A stretch of 64,000 nucleotides of DNA, taken from contig CALGOB010000040.1 of NCBI GenBank assembly GCA_937958005.1, positions 93,212-157,211 on the forward strand, given 5' to 3'. The stretch is from an uncultured Cyclobacteriaceae bacterium (GTDB lineage: Bacteria; Bacteroidota; Bacteroidia; Cytophagales; Cyclobacteriaceae). The notes beneath the pieces were generated by a model. The model worked only from the letters and a program-made list of their open reading frames with translations, was not told where the DNA came from and ran no database searches. Positions 30,201 to 40,026 of the stretch are shown piece after piece; the first letter of the stretch is position 1; each line of letters begins with the position of its first letter. Both the position numbers and the translations under genes were made by a program.

Positions 30201-33200
30201 AGATCTTTCTGGAGGAACTAATTATTATATTACTGTTGAAGAAGGTGCTATAAGGGATTTTTCAGGAAACTTATATGACGGGTTTACTAGTAAGATAGCT
30301 TGGAATTTTAATACAGAGGTAGGTAATGACATGATTGATCCTATTATCACTGCTATAGACCCTATAGATGGAGCTACTGCAATTTCACTTTCTCCTACTA
30401 TAACCATTACTTTTGATGCACCTGTTTTTGCAAATACTGGGGATTTTCGAATAACTGATGGAGCTATATTTAATGAGTCTATTGATGTGAATTCTTCTGA
30501 GGTTGTAATTGATGGGAATGAATTAACCTTTACACCTACCTCTAGTCTTACATCCAATACCACTTACAACATAGATTGGGATCAAGATGTAGTTACGGAT
30601 GCTGCAGGCAATGGACTTAATTTAGCAGCAACCTATATAGGAGTGATTACAGGAGGTGTTTGGGATTTTACAACTGTTCAAGATTTGGATGCTCCTCAAA
30701 TCCTTGTATTAGACCCAGAAAATGATGAGTTAAATGTAACAGCAGATGGTACATTTACAATGACCATAGATTTTAATGAGCCTGTAAATTTAGGGGCAGG
30801 AAACATACAAATTTTTTATAACGATGGTAGCACCTTAGTAGAAGGTCAAACTTTTAATGTATTGACAGATGTTACTCTATCAAATGGGAATACAAGGGCA
30901 GAACTTACAGTTGGCCCATTAGATGGGAGTACGGAGTATTTTGTTGGAATTCCTGCCAATAGTTTTGTTGACTTGGCTTCCACACCTAATAACTTTTCTG
31001 GAATTCTACCAAATGGAATTTATTCTTTTGTAACTACGGGAGATGCAAGTTTGCCACTGTTGGTGAATAATTTTGTTAGTGCCACAGACCCGACTGGCAA
31101 CATTAATTTAGTATTTGAATTCAATGAACGAGTGACTGCTATACCGGGTGGAGATGTTTTCATTGAATTTGATGATGCAGATAATACAGAAGTCTTCAGA
31201 GTGGCAAGTACTTCTGTAACTCCTAATAACAATACGAATGAAGAAGGGTCAACTTTTACTTTTTCAATCCCTGCTAATACTTTAAAAGGAGGTAATACTT
31301 ACAACATTGGAATAGAAAATGTTGCTTTTGAAGATGCTTCTGGAAATAATTATGCTGGTTTATTGGCGGATGGTACATTTTCTTTTACAACCACTGATGA
31401 TAACACTGCACCAATAGTAGATTTATTTGATCCATTAGATGGTGAACCTAATGTAGCCTTGAACAGTAATCTAACGATAACTTTTGATGAGCCTGTTACC
31501 CCTGTCGTAGGAGGTATGTTGAATATATTGTTTGCCTCAAGTGGACAAATAGTAGAAGCTATTCCGGTAGGAAGTGCTGTTGCATCAGTTTCAAATACAG
31601 TATATACTTTTAATCCAACAAATGATTTTGAAGGGAATACTGAATTGATTGTACAAGTTACTGCAAATGCATTTGAGGATAATGATGGAACTCCCAATGG
31701 ATTTGCTGGAATTTTAGATCAGACTACTTGGAATTTTACAACATCAGGTGGTGGAAATATCCCAACCGCAACCCTTTCCCCTTTAGATGGAGCTACAGGT
31801 TTTGATTTAAGAGGTAATTTAGTATTGACATTTAATGAGCCTGTTTTTGTTAATACTGGAAATCTAACAATTGCTGGTGGTGCAAATGGTGATGTTGTAA
31901 TTCCAATAACAGATGTGACCCAAATTACTGGAAATGGGACTACCACTATTACTGTAGACCCAGTTGAAGATCTTTTTGGTGGAGTAGTTTATACTATTAC
32001 TTTAGATATTGGAGCACTAATAGATGCTTCTAATAATAATTACGATTTATCCGCTGTGGGTGAAGCAGGTGTAGACGGGTGGACATTTACTACTCAGACA
32101 GGGATTTTGATAAATAATGGAACAATTGGTGTTTCACCAAGCTTTTCAACATGTATTGATCAAGAATTTATTTTACAGGGAACTAGTCAAGATGCCATAA
32201 TTATTGGAGAAAGCAATGTGGATGATATAAGAGATGTAGGAAGTACTGAAACGATAGTACTTTCATTGGGTAGTGGCTTTTTATTCAATACACTGACAGC
32301 ACCTTCTATCAGTAATTTAAATGCAACTGGTGATTTATCAGGTTTAGGTATAGCGATTACGGATGCATCAACCTTACAAATATCTTATACATCTGATGCA
32401 GTTGCTGATGAAATAGATAGAATACGTATAAGTGGACTAGAAATTAGGAATACTACGGGCGATTTAACCACTACAGCAACATTAATTAGATCGGGAGGTT
32501 CAGCAGATTTATATGGTAATAATGTGAGTCATGAAATAAGCCATTTAAACTTAATGGTAGAAAGTGTAGATGCACCGTTACTTGGAAATGGCATTACAGC
32601 TGGTACTTTTAATTTAGTGAATGTAACAGTTTGTGAAGATAATAGAGTTTCTGGAACAGCTAATGCAATCACTGATTTTGATATAGATGCTATTCCTCTT
32701 TCCGCAAATCATTCTTTTAGGTGGTATGCAGCTGACGGAACTACAGTTTTGTTAACACAAAATAATAATGTTGGGCCTACTTTTGCTCAATTGGCAATAG
32801 ACCAAACTACTCCTGGAGATCAGGTTAGGTTTGTCTCGCAAGTAAATGAAAATGGATGCGAGTCTGAATTGACATCATTTGTAGTAACTGTCTTGGCTTC
32901 TCCAGATCCTGCTGATTTTGTAGGGTTAGATCAACAAGCTTGTAATAATGATGAGGTAACCATAGGAGATGATGGGAATGGAAGTACTTCTATAAGTAGT
33001 TTCTTATGGACGTCTGCTGATGATACTGATTTTGGTGCTCCTGAGAATGATGATGCGAACCCAGTTTTCACTCCTTTGGCAAATACGTCCTTTTTAGCTG
33101 GAGTAGTTAGAAATTATGCGTTAGTAGTAACGGATAATCAAGGTTGTGTCTCAGATGCTACTGATCCAAATAGAATAGTTAGTGTAACCTTGCCTAGAAG

Positions 33201-36200
33201 AGTAAACCCTGGGCTGACGTCTACCGCAGGAACAACTAGTTTTTCGGAAGACAATTCAGTTGGAATAGAAATTAGGGGGAGTAATCCTAATCCAGCTATC
33301 TTAACAGGGTCTTTTGAAGGTCCAGGTCTTGGAAGTTTTGATTTCTCAGGAAACCCAGCTACAGCACAATTTGTGCCGTCTGCCGCAGGAGTTGGAACAC
33401 ATGTAATTAGCTATTCTTTAACGAGTGTTGCATTGGGTTGTGTAGAAACTCAATCACAGACAGTTACCGTGTCTATTGGAGCTACTGATATTTTTGATGC
33501 AATGACACCAAACTTGGAGGAGATTTGCCTTGATGTGGGGCTTATTACACCTATCCGGTCTAATGCAGCTAGTATAGCAGCAGCAGCAGGTTCATTTGTC
33601 AGGTTTGAAGGCCTTGGATTAAGTACTGTTGATAATGTAATATATACTTTAGACCCTGTAGCCGCATTTAATGCTGCTTCTGCTGTTGCTGGCGTACCCT
33701 TTAGAGAGGTGGTTATTAGTAGAATTGTTGATAACGGTACACCAGGTGATGCAACTGATGACTTTCCTGATGGGACAGCAGTTGTTCAAATTTTCCCAGA
33801 TCCAGTTGTTGAAATTACTTCTATAGGTTCAGATGCTTCGAATAGTATTTTTTGTGACAGCAATGCCAATATTGAGATAGTAGGAACGGTTTCTTATTCA
33901 GATGCCCTCGCAAATCCATTGACGGTAAATAGTTTTAACATAGAAAAAATAGCAAGTAGTCTAACTGACCCTGGGAATAATGTAGGGAATGACGTAGACA
34001 TCATGAATGATGAGATTGATTTTGGTACCTTGGTGTCTAATCCTTTATTAGGATTAGTTATAGGGGAATCAAATGCAACGTATAGAATTACTGTGACATC
34101 AGTGCCTGCGGATAATCCAATTGGTGTTTCATTAGGATGTATTGCAACTGCTACTGCCGATTTTGTATTGGTAAGAACTCCTGAAAGGCCTACACTTAGG
34201 TCTATATTAGATGAAAGTGGGACTAGAAATTTTGTTACGGGCAATCAAGTAGAGTTTGAATTTTGTGATAATGAAATACCAATCGGTTTTAGAGCTCGAA
34301 ACTTATTAGGAACTCGTGCGAATGTAAGCTGGTTTTCTGATAGTGGACTAACAGACGAGTTAAGTTCTGATGGAAATGTATCAGGAAGCGACCTTGGTCT
34401 AACAGCTCCTGCTAGTGCTGATTTTCTAACTTCAGATTATTTTGTTACACAAACTTTTAGCCCTACGCCGGTTTTTGAAGGTTGTGTGAGCCCTGCTTTA
34501 GAAATTGACGTAACTATTTATAGAACTAACAATACGCCTGACCTTATTGTAGACGGAGTATCATCAGCACCACCTGCTGATCCAGCAGAAGGTTCAAGAA
34601 CTAACACCCAACTACTAGCAGATGGTACCATTTTATTGGAATATTGTGTAGGGGATAATATTTTAGATTTAAACATTGATGCTTCAACTATTATTGATCA
34701 AGCTAGTGGTTCTTTTCCAAATACGTTTACAGGAGTTAATCGCTTTTACCCAGATGATGGCACAGGGAATCCAGATTTAACAAACCCATTCACTTCAAGT
34801 ACTTTAACAGCTGCTATGTTAACAGACCCTACCGGACTGATCAATTTATCTACTACTTCTGCAAATTCTGTAAATATATGGTTTAGCCAAGTTGATTATC
34901 CAACAGGTCTAGGTAATGGTGCTTTTCAGTTTGATGGATGTGAGACTGAATTAAGAATGATTACTATTGATGTAAAAGAAGCACCAGAGGATATAGTAAC
35001 AGCAGAGGGATTCACAACAGAATATTTTACTTGCCCAGGAGATGAGATTGAACCTATAAGGACAGAGGATGAATCGGGGATTATATACACTTGGTACGAA
35101 GATAATGGTGACTTCTTGTTTAATGCAGGAGATAATTTCATAGTAGAAAGAAACAACCTACAAAATGCTGATATAGTCGGTAGAGGGACAGGAGTAAATA
35201 CAGGAGGAGGTTATGATGAGAATGTTCCAGATACGTACTATTTCTGGGTAACTAGAAAGGCTGATAGGAGTTTGATAACTTTATTTGATGGTTGCGAAAG
35301 CACACCAACTCTTATTGCAGTTACAGTTTTTGGAGATCAACAAGCACCAGTTTTTGACGGTTTTATTGATGGAGGAACAGGTCTAGCCACTTCAGTTGAA
35401 TTAAATTTTAGCGTAGATGAAATTACAACTGCTAATGTTTTTAGTGCAACTAGTAATTATTTAGGAGGAGATTTTGTGACCAATGCAGAATCTACCGTAG
35501 ATACAGCTACTATGGTTTTTAATTGGTTTAATTCAGATGCAAGTGGAGCGGCAATTCAACCAATAATAACCGCAGATGCAAATGGGTCTCAAATTACCGC
35601 ATCAGAGATGCAATTAGTCGGTTTATCTAATGATGATGTTAGGTATTTCTTGTTGACTCAAACAACTGATATTATCAGTACAAAAGGAGCTGGTAGTACA
35701 ACACTTTTTGATGGATGTGAAAGTATAGGCACACTTATTCGTGTTAATTTATTTGGAATACCTCCGGCTCCAGAAGAACTCAATGAATTAGAAGTTGCTT
35801 TTCATTGTTTAGAAGATGTTATAGATGATCATATTTTCAGGGGTGAAGAAGGGGCAACATTCTATCTTTATGCTGATATTAATAATGTTGGCCAAGTAAG
35901 TAATAGAATTGAGTTGGCCTTTGAGCCTGATGTGACACCAGATCCTTTAAGTTCTTTAGCTAGATTGACTTTTGCTGATTTAATAGAAGCAGATGAAAGA
36001 ATAGGAATGACACCTGCAAATGTATCAGTAGCTGGTAGACATGATTATTTTATCACCCAAGTTAGTGATATAGATCCTTTAACTAATCCCCCGTTTGGTG
36101 GTAGTGAAAGCTTACCTGTTGAATTTGAATTAGTCTTTTTGGATGAAACTGAAATACCTGACATAGAAGATCCTGCACCTATTTGCAGACAAGATGGCGC

Positions 36201-39200
36201 AAATACTCCAGTGGTAATTAATGTGGAAAATGCTGGATTAGGGGATGTCATTGTTTGGTTTGATGAACCTAATATGGATCCATTCTTAGATAGAGGGGAT
36301 GCAATTGCAGTAACAGCATTTCCAAATGAAGACTTAATTGCGGGGCCTTCACTTACTATGAATGATACTACTACCTTTTATGTTTATCGGATTAGTAATG
36401 TTGATATTGATAATGATGATTTTCCTGGTTGCCCAAGTGCAGAAACGTCAGTAGAAGCAGTAGTCTTCCAAGTTCCTGAAACACCAGATGTAGTAGGAAA
36501 TGCTGGGCCAAGTGAACCAAACAGCTATTTCTTTTGTCAAAATGATAATGTTGAGATTGCTACTATCGATATAGAAAACCCTGTGCCGGGCTCTGTTTAT
36601 AATTGGTTTGCCGAAGATCCTTCTTTGGTAGATAATCCAACTTCTTTTACTAGCGGGAGTAGTATTACCTTTGAACAAGTTGCTGTAAACACAGCACTGG
36701 ATATTGATATTGTCCAATCAGTTACAATTTTTGTTGTTCAGGAGAATAATCCAATTTGTGATAGCCCCCCTAGAGAAGTTACCATCACGGTTAACCCACA
36801 ACCTGATTTAGGCCTGGTAAACCTTGATACAAATGAATCATTTGGAGAAGGTAATCAGCTATTTTGCTTTGACGCAGGAGTACTAACTTTTAGAGCAACA
36901 AATGATGATGATTTTATTATTGCACAAGACATTACAATTACTTCAATAGATACAACCTTTACAGGAACAATAAATGGGTTTGATTATAACCCTAGCACTG
37001 GAGAAGTTACAATGGATCCTGCGGTTGTTTCAATGTCAACTGGAGGAACGGCCATAGGTGACCCACAATCTTTTGTTATCACAGCCTTTTTTGAAGATGA
37101 TAATAGTTGCGCGGATATGAAGGAATTTTCTATTACTATTAGTCCACAACCAGAATTGATCATTAGAAACTCTAATGGGACTCCAGCTACTGTAGTTGCT
37201 TGTGAAGGAGAGGTTTTGAGTTATGAGGCAGTTGCCAATGGCATTCCGGTGGTTAATAATGTTGCATATACATTAAACGGGAATTTGATACCTACATTCG
37301 ACGGAGTTATAGTTATTGATCCTATATTGTTAATTGTAGATGACCCAGAAACAACTACTATTGAATCAAATACTTTATTGTTAGATTTCTTTTCAGATGT
37401 AGCTCCCTTTTGTAATAATATTGCTTCTATAGAAATAGTAGTGAACCCGTTACCAGTAGTATTCGAGTTTGAAGATCCAGTTTTTGAAGGATTAAATTTT
37501 GTTGAAGTTATAAAAGCTTGTCAAGAAGATTCTGTGATACTTCGTGCCAATGTAGACCTTACTGGAGGCTTGGGTTTAGATGATTTTACTTACAGGTGGT
37601 CTTTTGAAGGAGATGTTATTGTAGGAGCAGATAGTAGTTTATTAGTAGATATAGTTCCAAGGGAGAGTGAATTGTTTGAATACGGACTTACTTTAATAAA
37701 TAATACGACTGGATGTTCGAATAACTTTAATTCTGTTCTGCAAATTCTTCCAGTGCCAGATCCTTCATTCTCCTTCGTTGGAGAAACTGTAGGTCAAGAA
37801 ATAAGGTTTGAATTTAGAGAAGACTCAGGAATTCTAGAAGAACTGATAGAAGAAAGAACTTTAAGGTTACAAGATGTTGCTAATGGTTTAGATGATATAA
37901 TTGATATTGGCGAAGACATTGAATATGAAAATGAGGCTTTTGATAATGCGGGAATTGTTACTGCTTCATTAGATGTTATTAATGTAACAGGTTGTAGAAA
38001 TGTAGTAACAAGGACAATAAATGTATTGGATTCTATTTTTGTTGATAGCGATGGGTTCTTTGAAGGATTTGAAAATGGTGCCAATGGATGGTTTACAGAT
38101 AATGTTTTGTTTAACGATCGGTTTAAAGATCAGGTAGATCCAGCAAGAACTTCCTCATGGCAATTAGGCCAACCTAGTGGTGCAGTCATAAATAGTGCAG
38201 CTGATGGAACAAACGCTTGGGTAACTAACTTGTCTGGAAATTATAACTCATCAGAAAATAGTTTTTTGTATTCCCCAACTTTTAATTTGTCAAATATTGA
38301 TAAACCTACCATTAGCTTTGATCGATTTATTCATTTTGTAGATGATCAAGGAACTGATGAAACAAGTGATGGAGTGGTGATCCAATTCTCTTTTGATGAT
38401 GGTAGATCTTGGGTTGAATTAGGGGAAGTTAGTGAAGATAATTCTGAGGCTTCCGGGATTAATTGGTACAATAGGTTTTTCATCAGTGGTTTTTCAATAG
38501 ATCCATTGATAGATCCGAATTCTGGATGGACTCAAGCTTCAGGCGAAGGAGTATGGAAAGAATCAGTTCATGTATTGTCATTAGGAGAAGGTAATGAAAG
38601 AGTTAGGTTTAGGATAGCATTAGCAACTAATGCTGATAGTGAAGCTGAGGGTTTTGGTTTTGATAATTTTAGAATATTTAATAGAGATAGGGTATCAGTG
38701 CTTGAAACTTTCTCATCCTTATTAAATGATTTAAGTAGGGTCGCTAATGATAGTACTTTTCAAACTTTGGATAATCCAGATAATGTATTGAGGGATGATG
38801 TATTATGGTTGAATTATTTTAATGATTTCAATAATGATGCAATTAATCAAAGAGTTGATCCTATTAATGACCGGGATAATATTACTCCTTCTACTTTAAG
38901 TACAGACTATGGAATTAATAAAGTACCAAGAGCCGTAATTAATGGTATGGTTCAAAAAGAAGTGACAGAAGAATCGAATATTAATGTTGCAGAGGAAATC
39001 TCGGGATGGTCAGTAGCTACACTTAGTAATTCATCTCTAAGCGCTCCTCTGGTGTCTATTACGATAGATTCTATTGAAACAAATGCCAATGATCGCATAG
39101 AACTCTCGATAGGAGTGTCTTCTCGGACTGATTTTGATGATAATGTTGAGTTGACCACTAAAGTTTTTATTGTAGAAAGAGAAATAGATGCTAACCTTCT

Positions 39201-39750
39201 AAATCAACTGTTAGTAGATATATCGCTTACTGGACCAGTTCATAACGTAGTAAGAGAATCGTTACCTGATCCTTTAGGGTTTGAGTTTGTTGGTAGTTTA
39301 AATGACCAGGATTTGATTGGTAATTACAATGTGACTTGGGAGGTAAATAGTGTTTTTCATCCAGACAGATTGAGGGCTGTAGTTTATGTCCAAAGAGGAA
39401 ATGACGATGGTAGTTCTACCATTCTTCAATCTGGTTTCTTAGATTTAAGCCCTAAACGAAATGTAGTGACAGGAATTGAAGAACAGTTCTTGTCAGGGCA
39501 GGATGTAGCTATTTATCCTAATCCATCAAGTGATTTAGTGAAAGTAGTCTTTAATCAGGAAATTAGAAATGAAGCAAACTTAAGGCTAATAGATCAAACT
39601 GGTAAAATATTGAAAACACAAGAATTATCAGTAGGCACTAAAGAGGTGCCAATTGCAACAAATGACTTGGCAGCTGGTGTTTATTTTATCAGTGTTGCCA
39701 ATGAAAGGGGGAAACTAAAACCAAGACGATTAGTAATCATAAGAGAATAG
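24241..39750 (+). CDS. Giant T9SS type A surface adhesin-like protein (about 5169 residues)
   Basis: The open frame extends 52 codons upstream to an ATG at 24085, but the ATG at 24241 is preferred: it follows an AGAAAG stretch and begins a long signal peptide ending LNAQ. Approximate order: FN3-like module (~180-290); cadherin/CSPG-like repeats (~290-700); SwmB-like repeats with Ca-binding-like loops DIDSDGQID, DTDGNGDID, DTDGNGNID, DANADGNVD (~700-1510); about nine Big_5-like Ig domains with (N/D)P-x-(D/N)-x-A-x-N-V starts (~1510-2620); Cys-containing Ig/PKD-like repeats (~2620-4600); a jelly-roll module (~4600-4815); an Omp28/thioredoxin-like domain lacking Cys (~4820-5070); and a type A sorting domain (VAIYPNPSSD ... 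GVYFISV). It is secreted and anchored by the T9SS. A role in adhesion or biofilm formation is inferred from architecture only. Confidence 0.9.
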   Translation: MIRFLFTLFQLGLVGKRSKALLFLVLGLSFSLTLNAQIIDFETEPSWVDGSTHENGAVYTNGNIRLTDNGSSWLEDINTANGTNVIISQASADGSTITVETIDGTELDFQSFTTRDFGGGDIVQIEGFRDALSTGVQTMSVSSGGAESLIFLDNSIFNNVDQMVITSGVGGFQQSFDNLTFGPVPTPPTVNSNAATNVEEITTTLNGEVVNDGGSTITERGFLYALTADDADPMIGDTDVIQQTVAGTTGVFSLNATGLAAASGYSFRAYAINSEGTTLGTVLTFTTIAITNPTIDTNLGISLNEGLTANITITQLSSSDAAQGASELSYTVQASSIVNNGTLFIDGDSDGSFDGGALDTDISSANSTFTEQNIIDGDIYYEHDGTETISDGFDFVVSDGTGGTTGSTSFVITITLQNDVPVIADLNGDASVYDEGDGQVIVDQGTLATLSDDDLPTDFDGGNLTVTVSSGGNAAEDLLSLSTAGNVTLDGTNATDVVRVSAVSVGTLMNTITEGNDLIINFNAGATLARVEELIQAITYENTNLGNPTTGAHTFRITVDDGDGSGQSADNEVIFTVQGINDNPVASVNAGSSLNQGATDIVLQTELEFTDAEQAAANVTYTLDNTTSNGTLRNNVTTLIAGSTFTQADINAGDINYEHDGVGSTTDSFQFDVTDGVGGAVNNVVFNFTISDVTAASISEAQYLDIDSDGQIDRVDVTFSESIAGSTFDASDWNFATNPDGLTVMSGVIVGTDVQITVGGTVANTTVIDPTTTVQYTNNANRITDGTNPSVTSGEIVLDDGAVPLFLNAIQLDTDGNGDIDEIVVELTEPFNNTTLDQGDFNLPVGSTVDGIFDNDVVNTGNTIDNDNDRFFTLEVSVLGTGAVILAHISDGDLLILEDASGNAAADNAGINSTDQADPIIIATSALDASNSFLDITFSEGIFSSAGGPVLTTDFDPGFVVNTGTALGLDIIFLNTLAGADLVGGESQIRFGLGQQGSSNGNETIQISPNASAIEDAADNPLDAGQMTQMRTLNALNILTIVDVSIDANNAFVDVTFSESVERNRDAPNDNDPVGYANNLEFFAMDFNDPDAIGAVTFNPNVITITNQAGGTLTNADNILRFNFNAAFTGVPSGNETFNISNRLTDRVRGSVTNVLLPAGTDIPITLNDERTMILSARYLDTDGNGNIDKVVIEADQNIEDARINSNIPNFTFEGSSPLAQTNNAVVAAFVDFPDPGVANDEFITFDVNITGTETNLIASYTPGDLRNTSLGLVAANADITRIDLASPVIESAVALSNTMIRLQYGEDIQAPILFNDGFSISGATVTNVALNGSDPSIVEITVSGLGATDYTGTLSIVIDGNDLLEDAAGNDIADLVGFAVGDGQLPTVLNVVSIDANADGNVDGLEIEFSEPIDDSDISGGDLSDWSVSTDNFAIEIDAINAFTTSVGGTNVVDDEFVTLSFTPNLTSGTGVFEFRYQNDGPNDITDLSAASVNVLQDINITPATDGANPVFTFVNPIDGATNVTVASVLNVLTFELSEPATANAGTFINLFANAAPLESIELNSSAIDVTGTTVNVSLSNLLQEGISYNVSIDENAFSDALLNNSAIDARWNWDMEPVGQPNIVAGFPTGADVPLNSLVQIIFDESVRYANFDESTGNPNFDATVTISVVSGIDGNFPRTFSTLSGNNGLEDPVFFPRSNTELTNGAGSEDVDNTTTINDTITIDLSQSIMPVSFASNVTYEVTIGEAAFEFAGSSTDTQPFSFQFSTVNDGTPPTLVGNGIVSFEPDDQADGDFTGNVDPATTNFLDVFFNEDIEAGTGNIQLFLDSDNDLTADAIVFDIPSNDPSVSYDLTNDRLRIDLTVTGLDISLTGNVTYYINIENGAVQDLSGNSFAGFNDATTWNFSTQIETIAQGNEPVLESLNPADNANNVAVTSSFVLEFDEPITVGTTEEVRFLLFNNDALIETIQASALSVNNNLVTIDFPGDLSGGTNYYITVEEGAIRDFSGNLYDGFTSKIAWNFNTEVGNDMIDPIITAIDPIDGATAISLSPTITITFDAPVFANTGDFRITDGAIFNESIDVNSSEVVIDGNELTFTPTSSLTSNTTYNIDWDQDVVTDAAGNGLNLAATYIGVITGGVWDFTTVQDLDAPQILVLDPENDELNVTADGTFTMTIDFNEPVNLGAGNIQIFYNDGSTLVEGQTFNVLTDVTLSNGNTRAELTVGPLDGSTEYFVGIPANSFVDLASTPNNFSGILPNGIYSFVTTGDASLPLLVNNFVSATDPTGNINLVFEFNERVTAIPGGDVFIEFDDADNTEVFRVASTSVTPNNNTNEEGSTFTFSIPANTLKGGNTYNIGIENVAFEDASGNNYAGLLADGTFSFTTTDDNTAPIVDLFDPLDGEPNVALNSNLTITFDEPVTPVVGGMLNILFASSGQIVEAIPVGSAVASVSNTVYTFNPTNDFEGNTELIVQVTANAFEDNDGTPNGFAGILDQTTWNFTTSGGGNIPTATLSPLDGATGFDLRGNLVLTFNEPVFVNTGNLTIAGGANGDVVIPITDVTQITGNGTTTITVDPVEDLFGGVVYTITLDIGALIDASNNNYDLSAVGEAGVDGWTFTTQTGILINNGTIGVSPSFSTCIDQEFILQGTSQDAIIIGESNVDDIRDVGSTETIVLSLGSGFLFNTLTAPSISNLNATGDLSGLGIAITDASTLQISYTSDAVADEIDRIRISGLEIRNTTGDLTTTATLIRSGGSADLYGNNVSHEISHLNLMVESVDAPLLGNGITAGTFNLVNVTVCEDNRVSGTANAITDFDIDAIPLSANHSFRWYAADGTTVLLTQNNNVGPTFAQLAIDQTTPGDQVRFVSQVNENGCESELTSFVVTVLASPDPADFVGLDQQACNNDEVTIGDDGNGSTSISSFLWTSADDTDFGAPENDDANPVFTPLANTSFLAGVVRNYALVVTDNQGCVSDATDPNRIVSVTLPRRVNPGLTSTAGTTSFSEDNSVGIEIRGSNPNPAILTGSFEGPGLGSFDFSGNPATAQFVPSAAGVGTHVISYSLTSVALGCVETQSQTVTVSIGATDIFDAMTPNLEEICLDVGLITPIRSNAASIAAAAGSFVRFEGLGLSTVDNVIYTLDPVAAFNAASAVAGVPFREVVISRIVDNGTPGDATDDFPDGTAVVQIFPDPVVEITSIGSDASNSIFCDSNANIEIVGTVSYSDALANPLTVNSFNIEKIASSLTDPGNNVGNDVDIMNDEIDFGTLVSNPLLGLVIGESNATYRITVTSVPADNPIGVSLGCIATATADFVLVRTPERPTLRSILDESGTRNFVTGNQVEFEFCDNEIPIGFRARNLLGTRANVSWFSDSGLTDELSSDGNVSGSDLGLTAPASADFLTSDYFVTQTFSPTPVFEGCVSPALEIDVTIYRTNNTPDLIVDGVSSAPPADPAEGSRTNTQLLADGTILLEYCVGDNILDLNIDASTIIDQASGSFPNTFTGVNRFYPDDGTGNPDLTNPFTSSTLTAAMLTDPTGLINLSTTSANSVNIWFSQVDYPTGLGNGAFQFDGCETELRMITIDVKEAPEDIVTAEGFTTEYFTCPGDEIEPIRTEDESGIIYTWYEDNGDFLFNAGDNFIVERNNLQNADIVGRGTGVNTGGGYDENVPDTYYFWVTRKADRSLITLFDGCESTPTLIAVTVFGDQQAPVFDGFIDGGTGLATSVELNFSVDEITTANVFSATSNYLGGDFVTNAESTVDTATMVFNWFNSDASGAAIQPIITADANGSQITASEMQLVGLSNDDVRYFLLTQTTDIISTKGAGSTTLFDGCESIGTLIRVNLFGIPPAPEELNELEVAFHCLEDVIDDHIFRGEEGATFYLYADINNVGQVSNRIELAFEPDVTPDPLSSLARLTFADLIEADERIGMTPANVSVAGRHDYFITQVSDIDPLTNPPFGGSESLPVEFELVFLDETEIPDIEDPAPICRQDGANTPVVINVENAGLGDVIVWFDEPNMDPFLDRGDAIAVTAFPNEDLIAGPSLTMNDTTTFYVYRISNVDIDNDDFPGCPSAETSVEAVVFQVPETPDVVGNAGPSEPNSYFFCQNDNVEIATIDIENPVPGSVYNWFAEDPSLVDNPTSFTSGSSITFEQVAVNTALDIDIVQSVTIFVVQENNPICDSPPREVTITVNPQPDLGLVNLDTNESFGEGNQLFCFDAGVLTFRATNDDDFIIAQDITITSIDTTFTGTINGFDYNPSTGEVTMDPAVVSMSTGGTAIGDPQSFVITAFFEDDNSCADMKEFSITISPQPELIIRNSNGTPATVVACEGEVLSYEAVANGIPVVNNVAYTLNGNLIPTFDGVIVIDPILLIVDDPETTTIESNTLLLDFFSDVAPFCNNIASIEIVVNPLPVVFEFEDPVFEGLNFVEVIKACQEDSVILRANVDLTGGLGLDDFTYRWSFEGDVIVGADSSLLVDIVPRESELFEYGLTLINNTTGCSNNFNSVLQILPVPDPSFSFVGETVGQEIRFEFREDSGILEELIEERTLRLQDVANGLDDIIDIGEDIEYENEAFDNAGIVTASLDVINVTGCRNVVTRTINVLDSIFVDSDGFFEGFENGANGWFTDNVLFNDRFKDQVDPARTSSWQLGQPSGAVINSAADGTNAWVTNLSGNYNSSENSFLYSPTFNLSNIDKPTISFDRFIHFVDDQGTDETSDGVVIQFSFDDGRSWVELGEVSEDNSEASGINWYNRFFISGFSIDPLIDPNSGWTQASGEGVWKESVHVLSLGEGNERVRFRIALATNADSEAEGFGFDNFRIFNRDRVSVLETFSSLLNDLSRVANDSTFQTLDNPDNVLRDDVLWLNYFNDFNNDAINQRVDPINDRDNITPSTLSTDYGINKVPRAVINGMVQKEVTEESNINVAEEISGWSVATLSNSSLSAPLVSITIDSIETNANDRIELSIGVSSRTDFDDNVELTTKVFIVEREIDANLLNQLLVDISLTGPVHNVVRESLPDPLGFEFVGSLNDQDLIGNYNVTWEVNSVFHPDRLRAVVYVQRGNDDGSSTILQSGFLDLSPKRNVVTGIEEQFLSGQDVAIYPNPSSDLVKVVFNQEIRNEANLRLIDQTGKILKTQELSVGTKEVPIATNDLAAGVYFISVANERGKLKPRRLVIIRE

Positions 39751-39771
39751 GAAATTTATTCTACAGATAGG

Positions 39772-39794
39772 AAAGGGGCTTAGCCCCTTTTTTT
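39772..39794 (+). terminator. Rho-independent terminator after the giant adhesin gene
   Basis: The stem AAAGGGGC / GCCCCTTT closes on a TTA loop and runs straight into a T tract. It lies 22 bases after the stop of the giant adhesin gene, on the same strand. Confidence 0.85.
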
Positions 39795-40026
39795 ATGCAT
39801 TTTAATTAAGGATTTTGAAATTATAGTTGTGCAATATTTTTAACTATTCATTAGATTAAACTTAAAAAAGAAGTGTGTTTTTAATACTATTCTATTATAT
39901 TCCTGTATTATTAGTGGAAAATAGTAGTGCTTTTGCACATGAAAATAGTTAATTGGTCGAAAATCATTATTTGAATAATGATTAAATGTAAAGAATCATT
40001 GAGATTTGCCCGACTTAAATGTAAAA

